Source: an uncultured Carboxylicivirga sp. (lineage in GTDB: Bacteria > Bacteroidota > Bacteroidia > Bacteroidales > Marinilabiliaceae). From it: a stretch of DNA of 64,000 nucleotides. The stretch's first letter is position 1, and the number at the start of each line of letters is the position of its first letter. The stretch lies in the NCBI GenBank assembly GCA_947503525.1, contig CANNEA010000002.1:868001-932000 (forward strand), given 5' to 3'. Made by a program: the position numbers and the translations under genes. This document shows, one piece after another, positions 29,034-39,052 of the stretch. Below the pieces are notes generated by a model. It was not told where the DNA came from, made no database searches, and was given only the letters and a program-made list of their open reading frames with translations.

Positions 29034-32000
29034 ATGAAAAAAAAGATGAAATTTTTTAGAAAGAGTTCATTGCTCTTCCTTTTGATTTGTCTGCAAATGC
29101 CCCTATTTGCACAAAACATTAAGGTTAGTGGTACTGTTACTGACGCCTCTGGGGGACCCATCCCCGGTGTTAACATTACGGTTAAAGGAACTACAAATGG
29201 AACCATTTCGGGTGGAGATGGAAATTATTTTCTTGAAGCACCTGGCAATGCAGAATTAGTATTTCAGTTTATTGGTTTTACCAGTCAAACCATTCAATTG
29301 AATGGACAAAGTACCTTGAATGTAGTCATGCAGGAAGAGTACACCGATTTGGATGAAGTTGTTGTGGTTGGTTACGGTACCACTAAGGCACGTGATTTAA
29401 CCGGAGCCATTAGTAAAGTTAAAGCTGAAGATTTAGGCAATCAGCCAGCAGTATCAATCGATCAGGCCTTACAAGGAAAAGTTTCCGGGGTTACCATTTC
29501 TCAAAACTCAGGTGCGCCGGGAGGCGGTATTTCAGTTCGCGTGCGTGGTATTACATCTTTAACAGGAAGTAATGAACCTCTATATGTTATTGATGGAGTG
29601 CCTTTGGATGGTAATTCAAGCAACGATAGTTTTAGTTTTAATACAATGGGTGGTGAAAGCGGACAAACAAAGGTGAGTGCACTTTCAACCATTAATCCTT
29701 CTGACATAGTATCCATTGAAGTTTTAAAGGATGCTTCGGCCACAGCCATTTATGGATCCAGAGCTTCAAATGGTGTAATCCTTATCACAACTAAAAGTGG
29801 TGAAAAAGGAAAATCGAAAATTACGTACGATGGCTACTATGGAGTACAGGAGTTAACCAAGCGCATTGAGGTCATGGATTTGCCTCAGTATGCAACATAC
29901 CTGAATGAAATTAACGTGCAAAATGGTCAGGATCCGAAGCCGGCATTTCGTCGTCCTGAGCTATTAGGACCGGGTACCGATTGGCAGGATGAAATTTTTC
30001 GAGTAGCACCAATCACTAATCATCAGGTATCTATTTCTGGGGGTAACGAAAAAACAAAAGCCTATAGCTCAATTAACTACTTTAAGCAGGATGGTATACT
30101 TATTAATACAGACTATAGACGTTTTGCATTACGCCTGAATCTGGAACATAAGGTGAATGACTGGTTTAAATTTGGAAATACCATCACAGCCAGTAATGGT
30201 AAGGAAAATATTGCCTATAACGATAGTGAAGACGGTGTTATTATGGGGGCGCTTCGTCAGTCGCCAGAAGTTCCGGTGTATTATTCAGATGGAAGCTGGG
30301 GTGGACCTAGTGCTGCTGATGGAGTTGGAACAGGTGGTGGATATAACCCAGTGGCCTGGTCTACTATTCGCTCCTCTCAATTAGAGCGTAATAAAATATT
30401 GGGAACCTTATATGCGGATATTAACTTCTTAAAAGAATTGAAATTGAGAAGTGAATTGGGTTATGACTTTAACTTCAATAAGATGGCTTCATTTAATCCC
30501 TCTTACGAAATTGGTGATCAGGTGAATGAACTGGGAACCTCATTTAAATATAATACACATAGTTTTTACTGGATTATTAAAAACTTCCTGACCTATAGCA
30601 AAGAAATTGGGAAGCATAACATGACTTTCATGGGCGGACATGAAGCACAGCAATCTACGTGGGAACAGATTCAGGCAAGTCGTGGTGGTTTTATTCAAAA
30701 TGAATTAACGGCATTGGCACTCGGGGATTCAGAAACGGCAGGAGCTACAAGTATGCAGAATACCTGGGCCATGCAGTCGTTTTTTGCAAGAGCAAATTAT
30801 AGTTTTAATAGCAAATATCTTTTGACCGCAACTTTCCGTGCTGATGGGTCTTCCAATTTTGGACCGAATAACAAATGGGGCTATTTTCCATCTTTTTCAA
30901 CAGGATGGGTAATGAGTGAAGAGCCCTTTATGGAAGGTGTAAAAGGCGTATTGGATTGGGTTAAAATCCGCGCAGGCTATGGTGAAGTAGGAAACCAAAA
31001 TATTGGAGCTTACGCCTACGGGCAGTCTTTAAATACGGTTACTTCAGCTTATGGGCCGGCTTTTATTCCGGGTAACATTGCCAATCCGGATGTAAAGTGG
31101 GAGACCACCACCTCTACTAATATTGGTGTTGAGCTTGGGTTTATCAATAACCGCATCAATCTGGATGCTGACTTTTATATTAAGCGTTCAAAGGACTTCT
31201 TGTATCAGTTGCCAATGGCCTACTATTATGGTAGAGAAGCATTTTCAGCACCTTATGTCAATTTGGGTGAAATGACTAATACCGGTTTTGACTTTACGTT
31301 AAACACAGTTAATTTCAGGAAAAGTAGTGGCTTTAGTTGGAATACAAGTTTTGTTTTCTCAATGTACAAGAATGAGTTGACCCAGTTGGCTGATGCAAAC
31401 TCAACCATAAATCAGGTAATTCAGTTTAATCAAACGGTTACTCAAACTTCGGTGGGTAATCCTGTTGGGCAGTTTTATGGTTTTATAACCGATGGTATTT
31501 TTAAAAGTGTGGAAGAGATACAGAATTCACCAACACAAGAGGAAATTAATGAGGAAGGTGGAACCTGGGTTGGCGATATCAAATTTAAAGATGTTAACGA
31601 TGACGGTGTAATTAATGATGCCGACCGAAGCATAATTGGCAGCCCACACCCTGACTTTACCTTTAGTTTATCGAACAACTTGAATTATAAGAATGTGGAT
31701 TTTGCCTTTACTTTTTATGGATCATATGGAAATGATGTATTGAATTGGACGAGAAAGGTGACTGAAGGAATGACAGATTCATATGCTAACCAATCAGTAA
31801 AAGTTGCGGATCGTTATACGCCTGATAATACGGATACAGATATGCCTCGCTACATGCAAGGTGATCCTAATGCCAATGCCCGAGTTTCAGATCGATATGT
31901 AGAGGATGGATCATTCCTGAGAATACAGAATGTAACATTGGGTTATACTTTACCAAAACGTTGGTTAGATAAAACCAAGGTAATATCCGGATTGAGAGCC

Positions 32001-32156
32001 TATTTCACAGTGCAGAATATGTACACTTTCACCAAGTATTCGGGATATGATCCTGATATTGGAGGTCATAGCAACAATGCCTTATTAACGGGAGTTGATA
32101 ACGGACGTTACCCTGTGCCACGCACTTATATGCTAGGTTTAAAGCTTGATTTTTAA
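29034..32156 (+). CDS. SusC/RagA family TonB-dependent outer membrane transporter
   Basis: The 1040-residue protein starts with a signal peptide (ends near LPLFAQ). A carboxypeptidase-like beta-sandwich follows (about 30-105, VSGTVTDASGGPIPGV). The TonB box/plug start is EVVVVGYGTTKARDLTGAI, and the SusC plug signature is seen in GSNEPLYVIDGVPLDG and KDASATAIYGSRASNGVI. The rest is a large beta-barrel ending RTYMLGLKLDF. It takes up oligosaccharides with energy from TonB, together with the SusD partner encoded 26 bp downstream. The length is typical. Confidence 0.97.
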   Translation: MKKKMKFFRKSSLLFLLICLQMPLFAQNIKVSGTVTDASGGPIPGVNITVKGTTNGTISGGDGNYFLEAPGNAELVFQFIGFTSQTIQLNGQSTLNVVMQEEYTDLDEVVVVGYGTTKARDLTGAISKVKAEDLGNQPAVSIDQALQGKVSGVTISQNSGAPGGGISVRVRGITSLTGSNEPLYVIDGVPLDGNSSNDSFSFNTMGGESGQTKVSALSTINPSDIVSIEVLKDASATAIYGSRASNGVILITTKSGEKGKSKITYDGYYGVQELTKRIEVMDLPQYATYLNEINVQNGQDPKPAFRRPELLGPGTDWQDEIFRVAPITNHQVSISGGNEKTKAYSSINYFKQDGILINTDYRRFALRLNLEHKVNDWFKFGNTITASNGKENIAYNDSEDGVIMGALRQSPEVPVYYSDGSWGGPSAADGVGTGGGYNPVAWSTIRSSQLERNKILGTLYADINFLKELKLRSELGYDFNFNKMASFNPSYEIGDQVNELGTSFKYNTHSFYWIIKNFLTYSKEIGKHNMTFMGGHEAQQSTWEQIQASRGGFIQNELTALALGDSETAGATSMQNTWAMQSFFARANYSFNSKYLLTATFRADGSSNFGPNNKWGYFPSFSTGWVMSEEPFMEGVKGVLDWVKIRAGYGEVGNQNIGAYAYGQSLNTVTSAYGPAFIPGNIANPDVKWETTTSTNIGVELGFINNRINLDADFYIKRSKDFLYQLPMAYYYGREAFSAPYVNLGEMTNTGFDFTLNTVNFRKSSGFSWNTSFVFSMYKNELTQLADANSTINQVIQFNQTVTQTSVGNPVGQFYGFITDGIFKSVEEIQNSPTQEEINEEGGTWVGDIKFKDVNDDGVINDADRSIIGSPHPDFTFSLSNNLNYKNVDFAFTFYGSYGNDVLNWTRKVTEGMTDSYANQSVKVADRYTPDNTDTDMPRYMQGDPNANARVSDRYVEDGSFLRIQNVTLGYTLPKRWLDKTKVISGLRAYFTVQNMYTFTKYSGYDPDIGGHSNNALLTGVDNGRYPVPRTYMLGLKLDF

Positions 32157-32182
32157 TCACGTACCATTTAAAAGTCTAAGAA

Positions 32183-33736
32183 ATGAATACAAATAAGATA
32201 TTAGGAATAGTATTGTTATTGCTTACCTTTTCGGCATGTTCCAAAGAATTTTTGGAGATTGCGCCTGAAGATCGCTTAACAATTGATAATTATTATAACA
32301 ACGATAAACAGTTATACACAGGCGGCGCATCTTTATACAACCGTCCATGGTTTTACTTCAACGAAAAGTTTGTGCTTTGCATGGATGTATATGCGGGTAA
32401 TGCTTGTGGCGACTACGTTGATATAGCACAGTTTAACAAGTTTGCGGTTTTTGCAGCCAATCAATTCTCAACTGAAGGTTACCAGTCTCTTTATTCTGTT
32501 GTAGCCTATTCAAATAGTTTATTGGATATAGTCCAAAATAAAGTAGGACCGGCTGTTACGCAAGAAGCCAAAGATCACTCAAAGGGTGAAGCCTTGTTTA
32601 TGCGTTCGCTGGCATACTACTTTTTAGTACGAACATACGGACCGGTACCAATTTTGGAGAATATCAATCAGTATGGTACCGATGTACCTGTTTATCGAAA
32701 TCGTGTTGAAGATGTGTATACACTGATTGAACGTGATTTATTGGAAGCAGCAGAAATACTTCCCTTGGCCTGGGCAGACTCCGATGCAGGACGTGCCACC
32801 AAAGGTGCAGCCAACGGATTATTGGCTGAAATGTATTTAACCTTAAACGATTATGCTAATGCTAAATTGTATGCCGATAAAGTAATCAATAGTGGGGAGT
32901 ATGCTCTGATGCCAAATTATGCTGACAATTTTCATCCAGCCAATAATAATTGCATCGAATCGGTATTTGAATTACAATGGGTTTCACCACCTCAGGGAGA
33001 GCACTGGTATTATACCAATACACATCAAGCGTATTTGGCAGCTGCTGGTAAACTCTCAGCAACGGGTGATGGATGGGGAACATTTTTCCCAAGTTTAGAT
33101 TTACTGCGCAGCTATGAAGATGGTGATTTGAGACGTCAACCAACAGTAATGGATAAAGGATATTTTTATCCTGAGTTAGTGACCAAGGAAGGTGGGTATT
33201 TAGTTGAAAATTCTATGACTGCTAACTACGCCGGATTCCGCAAATATGTTGTGGGATCATCAGAGGAATGGCCAGGTGTTAACTTTATGAATACAGATAT
33301 AAATACACATATCTTCCGATATTCTGAGATATTATTGATTCGTGCTGAAGCCATATTAGGTAATGCAGCATCAACTACTGATGCAACTGCGCTGGCTGAT
33401 ATGAATGCGGTTAGAGAACGTGCCGGACTGGATCCTTTATCGAGCATCTCTTTGGATGATATTCTTCGGGAGAGAAGAGTTGAGCTGGCAATTGAAAGTG
33501 CAGACAGATGGTACGACCTGGCACGAATTGACAGGGCTAAGGCCAATGAGATTCTATCCAATACAGATAGAGCCTATCTGGCTGATCGTAATGATCCTGA
33601 AAGTGGTAGTGCCGGAGGAGGTCGTTTTGTGGTACCTAAAGAAAGCGACTATCTATTACCTTATCCACAGGTTGAAACAGATATTAATCCATTGCTGTTT
33701 GAAACGCCTGTAGCATATGAATTTACGACTAAATAA
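32183..33736 (+). CDS. SusD/RagB family substrate-binding lipoprotein
   Basis: The 517-residue protein is a lipoprotein (LLLTFSACSKEF) with the helical TPR-like SusD fold. KGEALFMRSLAYYFLVRTYGPVPI near residues 135-155 is a strong family signature. The C-terminal domain contains LLIRAEAILGNA and ILRERRVELAIESADRWYDLAR. SusD proteins act as a hinged lid on the SusC barrel and bind the oligosaccharide at the cell surface. The gene directly follows susC, as is standard. Confidence 0.96.
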   Translation: MNTNKILGIVLLLLTFSACSKEFLEIAPEDRLTIDNYYNNDKQLYTGGASLYNRPWFYFNEKFVLCMDVYAGNACGDYVDIAQFNKFAVFAANQFSTEGYQSLYSVVAYSNSLLDIVQNKVGPAVTQEAKDHSKGEALFMRSLAYYFLVRTYGPVPILENINQYGTDVPVYRNRVEDVYTLIERDLLEAAEILPLAWADSDAGRATKGAANGLLAEMYLTLNDYANAKLYADKVINSGEYALMPNYADNFHPANNNCIESVFELQWVSPPQGEHWYYTNTHQAYLAAAGKLSATGDGWGTFFPSLDLLRSYEDGDLRRQPTVMDKGYFYPELVTKEGGYLVENSMTANYAGFRKYVVGSSEEWPGVNFMNTDINTHIFRYSEILLIRAEAILGNAASTTDATALADMNAVRERAGLDPLSSISLDDILRERRVELAIESADRWYDLARIDRAKANEILSNTDRAYLADRNDPESGSAGGGRFVVPKESDYLLPYPQVETDINPLLFETPVAYEFTTK

Positions 33737-33746
33737 ATCCATTATT

Positions 33747-34898
33747 ATGAAGCGAATTTTTAATAATTATATACTGGCTGCCGTCTTAGTAGGCTTAATG
33801 TCTGCCACGATTTCATGTAAAAAAGAGGAGACCTACAATCCTAAGATTTCGGTTATAAATTCAACAAATGAAGACATAACCAGTCCCTCCCAAGGATTTC
33901 CCGGCGATTTAATTGTAGTAGAGGGTGTGGAGTTAGACCAAATGAGAAGCATCGGTTTTGCTGCCGGGACTGACACAGTAAATGTTGTGTTTAATCCAGT
34001 TTTAAACTCATCTGTGGCTGTGATGTTTGATGTACCTTTTGATGAAACTAAAGGAAGTCAACTGGGCACGCAACAAATTGTATTTACCAATGTAAATGGC
34101 AAAGTGGTTTCAGAGCCTTTTGAGATTCTTCAGCCGGAGCCAGTAATTCGTTTGTTCGAACCGGCTCGCCCTAAGGCAGGTGAATCCACCATTATTGAAG
34201 GCTTATGGTTTCAGAACCTTCAGGCTGTTACTTTTGCTGGTGAGCTGGCCGATTATATGCAATTATCATCTACTCAGATACAGTTAAACTTACCAAATGA
34301 TGCTAAGCCAGCTGAGGTTGTAGTAACAACATCAATGGGAAGCGTTAGTGCTGACCTTGACGTAGACATAGGTTATAATGTGTATTTATATAACGATTTT
34401 GATGGTGGTGGATTATATCCTACAAACGACTGGCGTAATAATGGGGACATTACCGATGCGGTTGTATTTAGCAGTGCAAATGGATATGATGGCAATTATG
34501 CCGAGTTTACATGGAGTGGATCAACCACAAATGGATGGGGTAATGCAGAACCTAATTCTGGCGCTAATCCTGGTATTACTGAAACGGATCCAGCAAAAGT
34601 TATTTTCATGTTTGAGGTGTATTGTACCAGTGCTGCAGGTACATCAATGCAAATCCAAATTGATGATGGTGGAACGGTTTGGGCTCACGATTACACTTTC
34701 TCAGCTGATGAGCTCGGTAAATGGGTAACTGTAGAGATGAGTACCTATGATTTCGGTCGAGGCTATGACCCTTCAAATCAAACTCGTGATATGGATTTGG
34801 CCAACATTAGTTACATTAAAGTTGGAATCAATGGATGGACAGGTATAGTGCCTTCTACTGTACGAATCGATAACATGAGGTTTCATGGTTATTATTAA
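33747..34898 (+). CDS. Surface glycan-binding lipoprotein with IPT/TIG-like domains
   Basis: I use the ATG at 33747, which starts a lipoprotein signal (LVGLMSATISCKKEE). The in-frame ATG at 33717 lies inside susD and would spoil it. The 383-residue protein has two IPT/TIG-like beta-sandwiches (about 40-125 and 130-205; SQGFPGDLIVVEGVELDQM, PKAGESTIIEGLWF). A C-terminal beta-jelly-roll domain of about 175 residues follows, rich in Trp, Asp and Asn (YNDFDGGGLYPTNDW). This is the layout of the surface glycan-binding proteins encoded after SusD in many PULs. Binding of xylan is inferred from the neighbours. Confidence 0.82.
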   Translation: MKRIFNNYILAAVLVGLMSATISCKKEETYNPKISVINSTNEDITSPSQGFPGDLIVVEGVELDQMRSIGFAAGTDTVNVVFNPVLNSSVAVMFDVPFDETKGSQLGTQQIVFTNVNGKVVSEPFEILQPEPVIRLFEPARPKAGESTIIEGLWFQNLQAVTFAGELADYMQLSSTQIQLNLPNDAKPAEVVVTTSMGSVSADLDVDIGYNVYLYNDFDGGGLYPTNDWRNNGDITDAVVFSSANGYDGNYAEFTWSGSTTNGWGNAEPNSGANPGITETDPAKVIFMFEVYCTSAAGTSMQIQIDDGGTVWAHDYTFSADELGKWVTVEMSTYDFGRGYDPSNQTRDMDLANISYIKVGINGWTGIVPSTVRIDNMRFHGYY

Positions 34899-34912
34899 TT
34901 AATTCGATGTCA

Positions 34913-34970
34913 TGACCCAGCTCTTTATTAGTTATTGAGCATGTCTTAAAGAGTTGGGTCAGGCATTTTT
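34913..34970 (+). terminator. Long stem-loop after the SGBP gene, terminator or attenuator
   Basis: A 15-bp stem with one G-T pair (arms 34913-34927 and 34947-34961) has a 19-nt loop and is followed by GGCATTTTTA. It starts 15 nt after the SGBP stop and ends 25 nt before the next gene's ATG. It may reduce transcription of the downstream enzyme genes relative to susCD, or stabilise the upstream mRNA end. Confidence 0.6.
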
Positions 34971-34995
34971 ATCCAGGTTTACAACACAACTTATT

Positions 34996-36333
34996 ATGAA
35001 ATTAATTATAAAGTCTATTGCTTTTATTGCACTTCTTCATATTGTCAGCTGCGGCAAAAAGGAAGAGCCGGCACCGAGTTTATCTGCGCCTTTAGCTTTA
35101 AATCCATCCGGGATAACACAAAACTCATTCTTAGCAAAATGGGTAAGGGTAAGCAATGCTGAGTCTTATTTACTTGATGTATCGGCCAATCGTGATTTTA
35201 GTTCTTTTGTTGATGGTTATCAGTCCTTAGCAGTTAATGGGGTAGATCATGAAGTTATGGACCTAGAAGCTAATACCGCCTATCATTACAGACTTAGAGC
35301 CAAAAGTAGCAGTGCTGAATCAAGCAACTCAAATGTAGTTAGCTTAACCACTTTAATACCAGAAGGGATTCCATTAAAGGATGCAGCAAAGAATTTTTAC
35401 ATCGGTAATATTGTACAATCTAACCGGCTCACTGGCAAGCATCAGGAAATACTTGGCTCTGAATTCAGTAGCATTAGTGCTGAGTACGAAATGAAAATGA
35501 ACATTATGTATCCCAATGAAGGTGCCTACAACTGGACAGCTGCCGATGCCATAGTTAATTTTGCACATGATAATGGTTTAAACATGCATGGGCATGCCTT
35601 AATCTGGCACAATGCCACGCCCGATTGGGTTGAAAACTATGCAGGTACAGATGCTGAGTTTGAAGCCATGATAGAGGATTACATAAAAACTGTAGTTGAT
35701 CGATATAAAGATAAAGTGAGCTCTTGGGATGTGGTGAACGAGGCCATATTGGATGGTTCAGGAGATTATCGAAATTCAGTGTTTTATCAGCGAATGGGTA
35801 AGGATTATATTACCAAATGCTTTCAATGGGCCAGAGAAGCTGATCCGGATGTAGTGCTGTTTTACAACGATTACAGTATTTGTAGTGATGCTACAAAACA
35901 AAGCGCCATTTTTACAATGATCGATGAGCTTCAAAACAATAGTGTACCTATTGATGGGCTAGGTTATCAATTACATATTTCATACAATTATCCGTCACGT
36001 GATGATATTGTTAGTGCAGTCAACAAGTCGGTTGATCGTAATTTAAAGGTACATTTCTCGGAACTAGACATAAGAGCTAACCCAAATAATGATTTGAGTA
36101 GCTTAACTCAATCTAGGTCACTTGCGCAGAAAGATAAGTTTAAGGAGCTGGCTGAAATATATTCAGCACTACCTGATGACAATAAATATGCTTTAACCCT
36201 GTGGGGATTGAAAGATGATGAATCGTGGTTGCTCGACTTTCATGGCCATATCGACTGGCCCTTATTATACGATGCATCGTTTAATGAAAAGGATGCCTAC
36301 TATGGATTTCTTGAAGGTTTAATGAAGAACTAG
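34996..36333 (+). CDS. GH10 endo-1,4-beta-xylanase lipoprotein with FnIII-like domain
   Basis: The ATG at 34996 begins a lipoprotein signal with Cys19 (LLHIVSC). An earlier in-frame ATG at 34954 is within the stem-loop region and adds nothing recognisable. Residues 30-120 form a fibronectin-III-like domain (AYHYRLRAKSSSAES). The GH10 barrel runs from about 130 to 445 with HGHALIWHNATPDW, the acid/base Glu249 (WDVVNEA) and the nucleophile Glu356 (FSELDIR). It cuts internal beta-1,4 bonds of xylan, probably at the cell surface. Nothing is missing from the active site. Confidence 0.93.
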   Translation: MKLIIKSIAFIALLHIVSCGKKEEPAPSLSAPLALNPSGITQNSFLAKWVRVSNAESYLLDVSANRDFSSFVDGYQSLAVNGVDHEVMDLEANTAYHYRLRAKSSSAESSNSNVVSLTTLIPEGIPLKDAAKNFYIGNIVQSNRLTGKHQEILGSEFSSISAEYEMKMNIMYPNEGAYNWTAADAIVNFAHDNGLNMHGHALIWHNATPDWVENYAGTDAEFEAMIEDYIKTVVDRYKDKVSSWDVVNEAILDGSGDYRNSVFYQRMGKDYITKCFQWAREADPDVVLFYNDYSICSDATKQSAIFTMIDELQNNSVPIDGLGYQLHISYNYPSRDDIVSAVNKSVDRNLKVHFSELDIRANPNNDLSSLTQSRSLAQKDKFKELAEIYSALPDDNKYALTLWGLKDDESWLLDFHGHIDWPLLYDASFNEKDAYYGFLEGLMKN

Positions 36334-36446
36334 AGGATATTGGCTTGTTTAATAGCAGGTAGAGAGAATGGAAAGTCTTTATTGGCAGACTAGATAAAAG
36401 GCACTTGCATCCTGATACTTGATAATTACATCTTGAAACTTTTTTG

Positions 36447-37895
36447 ATGAATACAAATACTAAAATCTCAGTTGTTGAAAAAATTGGATATAGCCTTGGC
36501 GATTTGGCTGCCAACTTAATTTTTCAAACACTAATGACTTTTCTGGCTTTTTTCTATACCGATGTCTATAAAATACCACCGGCCAGTGCTTCTGCTATTA
36601 TCTTTTCTGGCGGAATGATTGGTGCTTTTTTTAACCCTATTATGGGCGCCATTGCTGACCGAACAAAAAACCGATGGGGTAAGTTTCGTCCCTGGATATT
36701 ATGGACAGCGATACCGTTTGGAGTATTTGCCATATTAGCCTTTAGTACGCCTGATTTCGGACCAAAAGGAAAGATAGCTTACGCATTAATCACTTATATT
36801 CTATTGGTATTAATTTACTCGGCCAATAACTTACCATATGCAGCCTTAAGTGGTGTGATTACCGGAGATATGGCTGAACGAAATAGCATTTCGTCTTATC
36901 GTTTTGTGGCTGTAATGATTGCGCAGTTTACCATTCAGGGCCTATTACTGCCTTTAGTATTAATATTTGGCGATGGCGACAAAACATTGGGATTCGAGCG
37001 GGTGATGACGGTGTTTTCAGTTGTTGGAGTAATTTTCTTTTTAATTACGTTTCTAACGACTAAAGAACGTATTAAGCCAGCTGTAGAACAAAATTCATCT
37101 TTAAAAGATGATTTGAAAGATTTGATGAAAAACAAACCCTGGATAGCGATGTTGGTGTTAACCATTTTCATCTTTATCACTCTAGCACTTAAGGGGGGAA
37201 TGTATGTTTATTATTTTGATAATTATTTAAATGAAGAGGGCTTAGTGGCATTCTTGCGTCAAATTCACTTTAGCTCAATGATCGAGGGCTTAAAGACTTC
37301 TTTACCCGGATTTGATTGGCCCGATGACGCTGTTACTTCGGCTTTTAGTTTATTCAATGCCGGTGGTATTATTTTTATGATTGTTGGGATAGCCTTTTCA
37401 AAACCACTAGCTGACCGTTTTGGTAAACGCGATGTGTTTGCTATAGCCTTATTTATTTCGGCATTATGCGTTTTGGCCTTTTGGTTTTTTCCACCACATG
37501 CCATTGCTCTTGCTTTTATAAGTCAGATCCTACATGGATTTTTCTATGGTATTACCATCCCACTTTTATGGGCTATGATTGCTGATGTAGCTGATTATTC
37601 CGAATGGAAAAATGGACGACGGGCAACTGCAATAATATTCTCTGCAATGATTTTTGGCTTAAAAGCTGGACTAAGTATAGGTGGATCCTTGGTAGCAGGA
37701 ATCTTGGCAGCTTATGGGTATAATGAAGAATTAGCTGTTCAGTCGGAACAAACTATTGCCGGTATCCAGCTATCCGTGAGTGTATTTCCAACTATTACTT
37801 TCCTTATTGGACTCGCCTGTTTATTATTCTATGAAATTAATAAAACGATGGAAGTAGAAATTGAACAGGAACTAAAGGCAAGAAGAACGAATTAA
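36447..37895 (+). CDS. GPH-type (glycoside-pentoside-hexuronide) MFS cation symporter
   Basis: The 482-residue protein, from the ATG at 36447, has about 12 membrane helices. It opens with the GPH signature: EKIGYSLGDLAANLIFQ, then GAIADRTKNRWGKFRPW between helices 2 and 3. Members move xylosides, melibiose or glucuronides with H+ or Na+. Sitting between two GH10 genes and next to a cytoplasmic GH43, it most likely imports xylose or short xylo-oligosaccharides across the inner membrane. A TTG codon directly ahead is in frame but is not the preferred start. Confidence 0.92.
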   Translation: MNTNTKISVVEKIGYSLGDLAANLIFQTLMTFLAFFYTDVYKIPPASASAIIFSGGMIGAFFNPIMGAIADRTKNRWGKFRPWILWTAIPFGVFAILAFSTPDFGPKGKIAYALITYILLVLIYSANNLPYAALSGVITGDMAERNSISSYRFVAVMIAQFTIQGLLLPLVLIFGDGDKTLGFERVMTVFSVVGVIFFLITFLTTKERIKPAVEQNSSLKDDLKDLMKNKPWIAMLVLTIFIFITLALKGGMYVYYFDNYLNEEGLVAFLRQIHFSSMIEGLKTSLPGFDWPDDAVTSAFSLFNAGGIIFMIVGIAFSKPLADRFGKRDVFAIALFISALCVLAFWFFPPHAIALAFISQILHGFFYGITIPLLWAMIADVADYSEWKNGRRATAIIFSAMIFGLKAGLSIGGSLVAGILAAYGYNEELAVQSEQTIAGIQLSVSVFPTITFLIGLACLLFYEINKTMEVEIEQELKARRTN

Positions 37896-37906
37896 AACAT
37901 AAAAAA

Positions 37907-39043
37907 ATGAATAAAACGATTCAATCAATCATATTGCTGGTTTGTGCAATACTTGTTGCTTCATGCCAACCTGTACCAGACCAAACCATAAGCGAAGCCG
38001 GATTGGCTGAGGTTTATGCCGACCATTTTTTAATCGGAACAGCTTTAAACTCTCTTCAGGCAGAAGGTAAGGATACAGCCGCATTAAAATTGGTGAGTAA
38101 GCACTTTAATTCTATTGTGGCTGAAAACTGCATGAAAAGTGAAGTGCTTCAACCAAAAGAAGGCGTTTTCGATTTTACATTATCTGATCAATTAGTTGAG
38201 CTTGGAACAGCACAAAAAGCCTTTATTGTAGGTCATACTTTAGTCTGGCATTCTCAGACACCCGATTGGATTTTTGTGAACGAAAATGCAGAAGCTGTAG
38301 TTCGGGATACTTTGATTCAACGTATGAAGACACACATCCAAACTGTGGTAGGTCGATATAAGGGCCGGGTTCATGGATGGGATGTGCTTAATGAGGCCCT
38401 TAATGAAGATGGCAGCTTAAGAGAGAGCAAGTGGTATACTATTATTGGACCTGAGTATATCGAGTTGGCATTTCAGTATACGCATGAGGCCGATCCGGAA
38501 GCTGAGTTATATTACAACGATTATAACATGTATAAGCCGGAGAAGCGCGATGGAGCTCTACGAATGATAAAGAATTTACGCGCCAAAGGACTAAAAGTAC
38601 ATGCTATTGGAATGCAGGCGCACTATGGTTTGGGAATGGATGTGTTTAATGATATTGAAGCAAGTATTCAGGCTTTTTCAGCTGAAGGTTTACAAACCAT
38701 GATAACTGAGTTGGATGTATCCGTATTGCCTTTTCCAACAGAAGAAATCACGGCTGAAATTAGTCAAACTTATGCTAATAAAGCTGAATTCAATCCTTAC
38801 TTACAAACTCTTCCGGACAGCATTCAAAATGAATTGGCGAATTATTACAGTCAACTTTTTAAATTGTATATCAAGCATGGTGATAAGGTGTCGAGGGTGA
38901 CTTTTTGGGGTGTAAATGATTCACAAAGCTGGCGTAATTATTGGCCAATTGCCGGACGTACTGATTATCCACTATTGTTTGATCGTCATTCTGATGCTAA
39001 ACCAGCATTTAATGCAGTAATCAAATTGGCTCAAGCAGAGTAA
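37907..39043 (+). CDS. GH10 endo-1,4-beta-xylanase, second copy
   Basis: The 378-residue enzyme is a lipoprotein (LVASCQP) that consists almost only of the GH10 barrel. HTLVWHSQTPDW, the acid/base Glu163 (WDVLNEA) and the nucleophile Glu268 (ITELDVS) are intact, and FWGVNDSQSW is near the end. It lacks the FnIII-like domain of the first GH10 and differs widely from it in sequence, so it is not a recent copy. It may prefer shorter chains in the periplasm. It starts 11 bp after the symporter gene. Confidence 0.94.
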   Translation: MNKTIQSIILLVCAILVASCQPVPDQTISEAGLAEVYADHFLIGTALNSLQAEGKDTAALKLVSKHFNSIVAENCMKSEVLQPKEGVFDFTLSDQLVELGTAQKAFIVGHTLVWHSQTPDWIFVNENAEAVVRDTLIQRMKTHIQTVVGRYKGRVHGWDVLNEALNEDGSLRESKWYTIIGPEYIELAFQYTHEADPEAELYYNDYNMYKPEKRDGALRMIKNLRAKGLKVHAIGMQAHYGLGMDVFNDIEASIQAFSAEGLQTMITELDVSVLPFPTEEITAEISQTYANKAEFNPYLQTLPDSIQNELANYYSQLFKLYIKHGDKVSRVTFWGVNDSQSWRNYWPIAGRTDYPLLFDRHSDAKPAFNAVIKLAQAE

Positions 39044-39052
39044 AACTAATAA

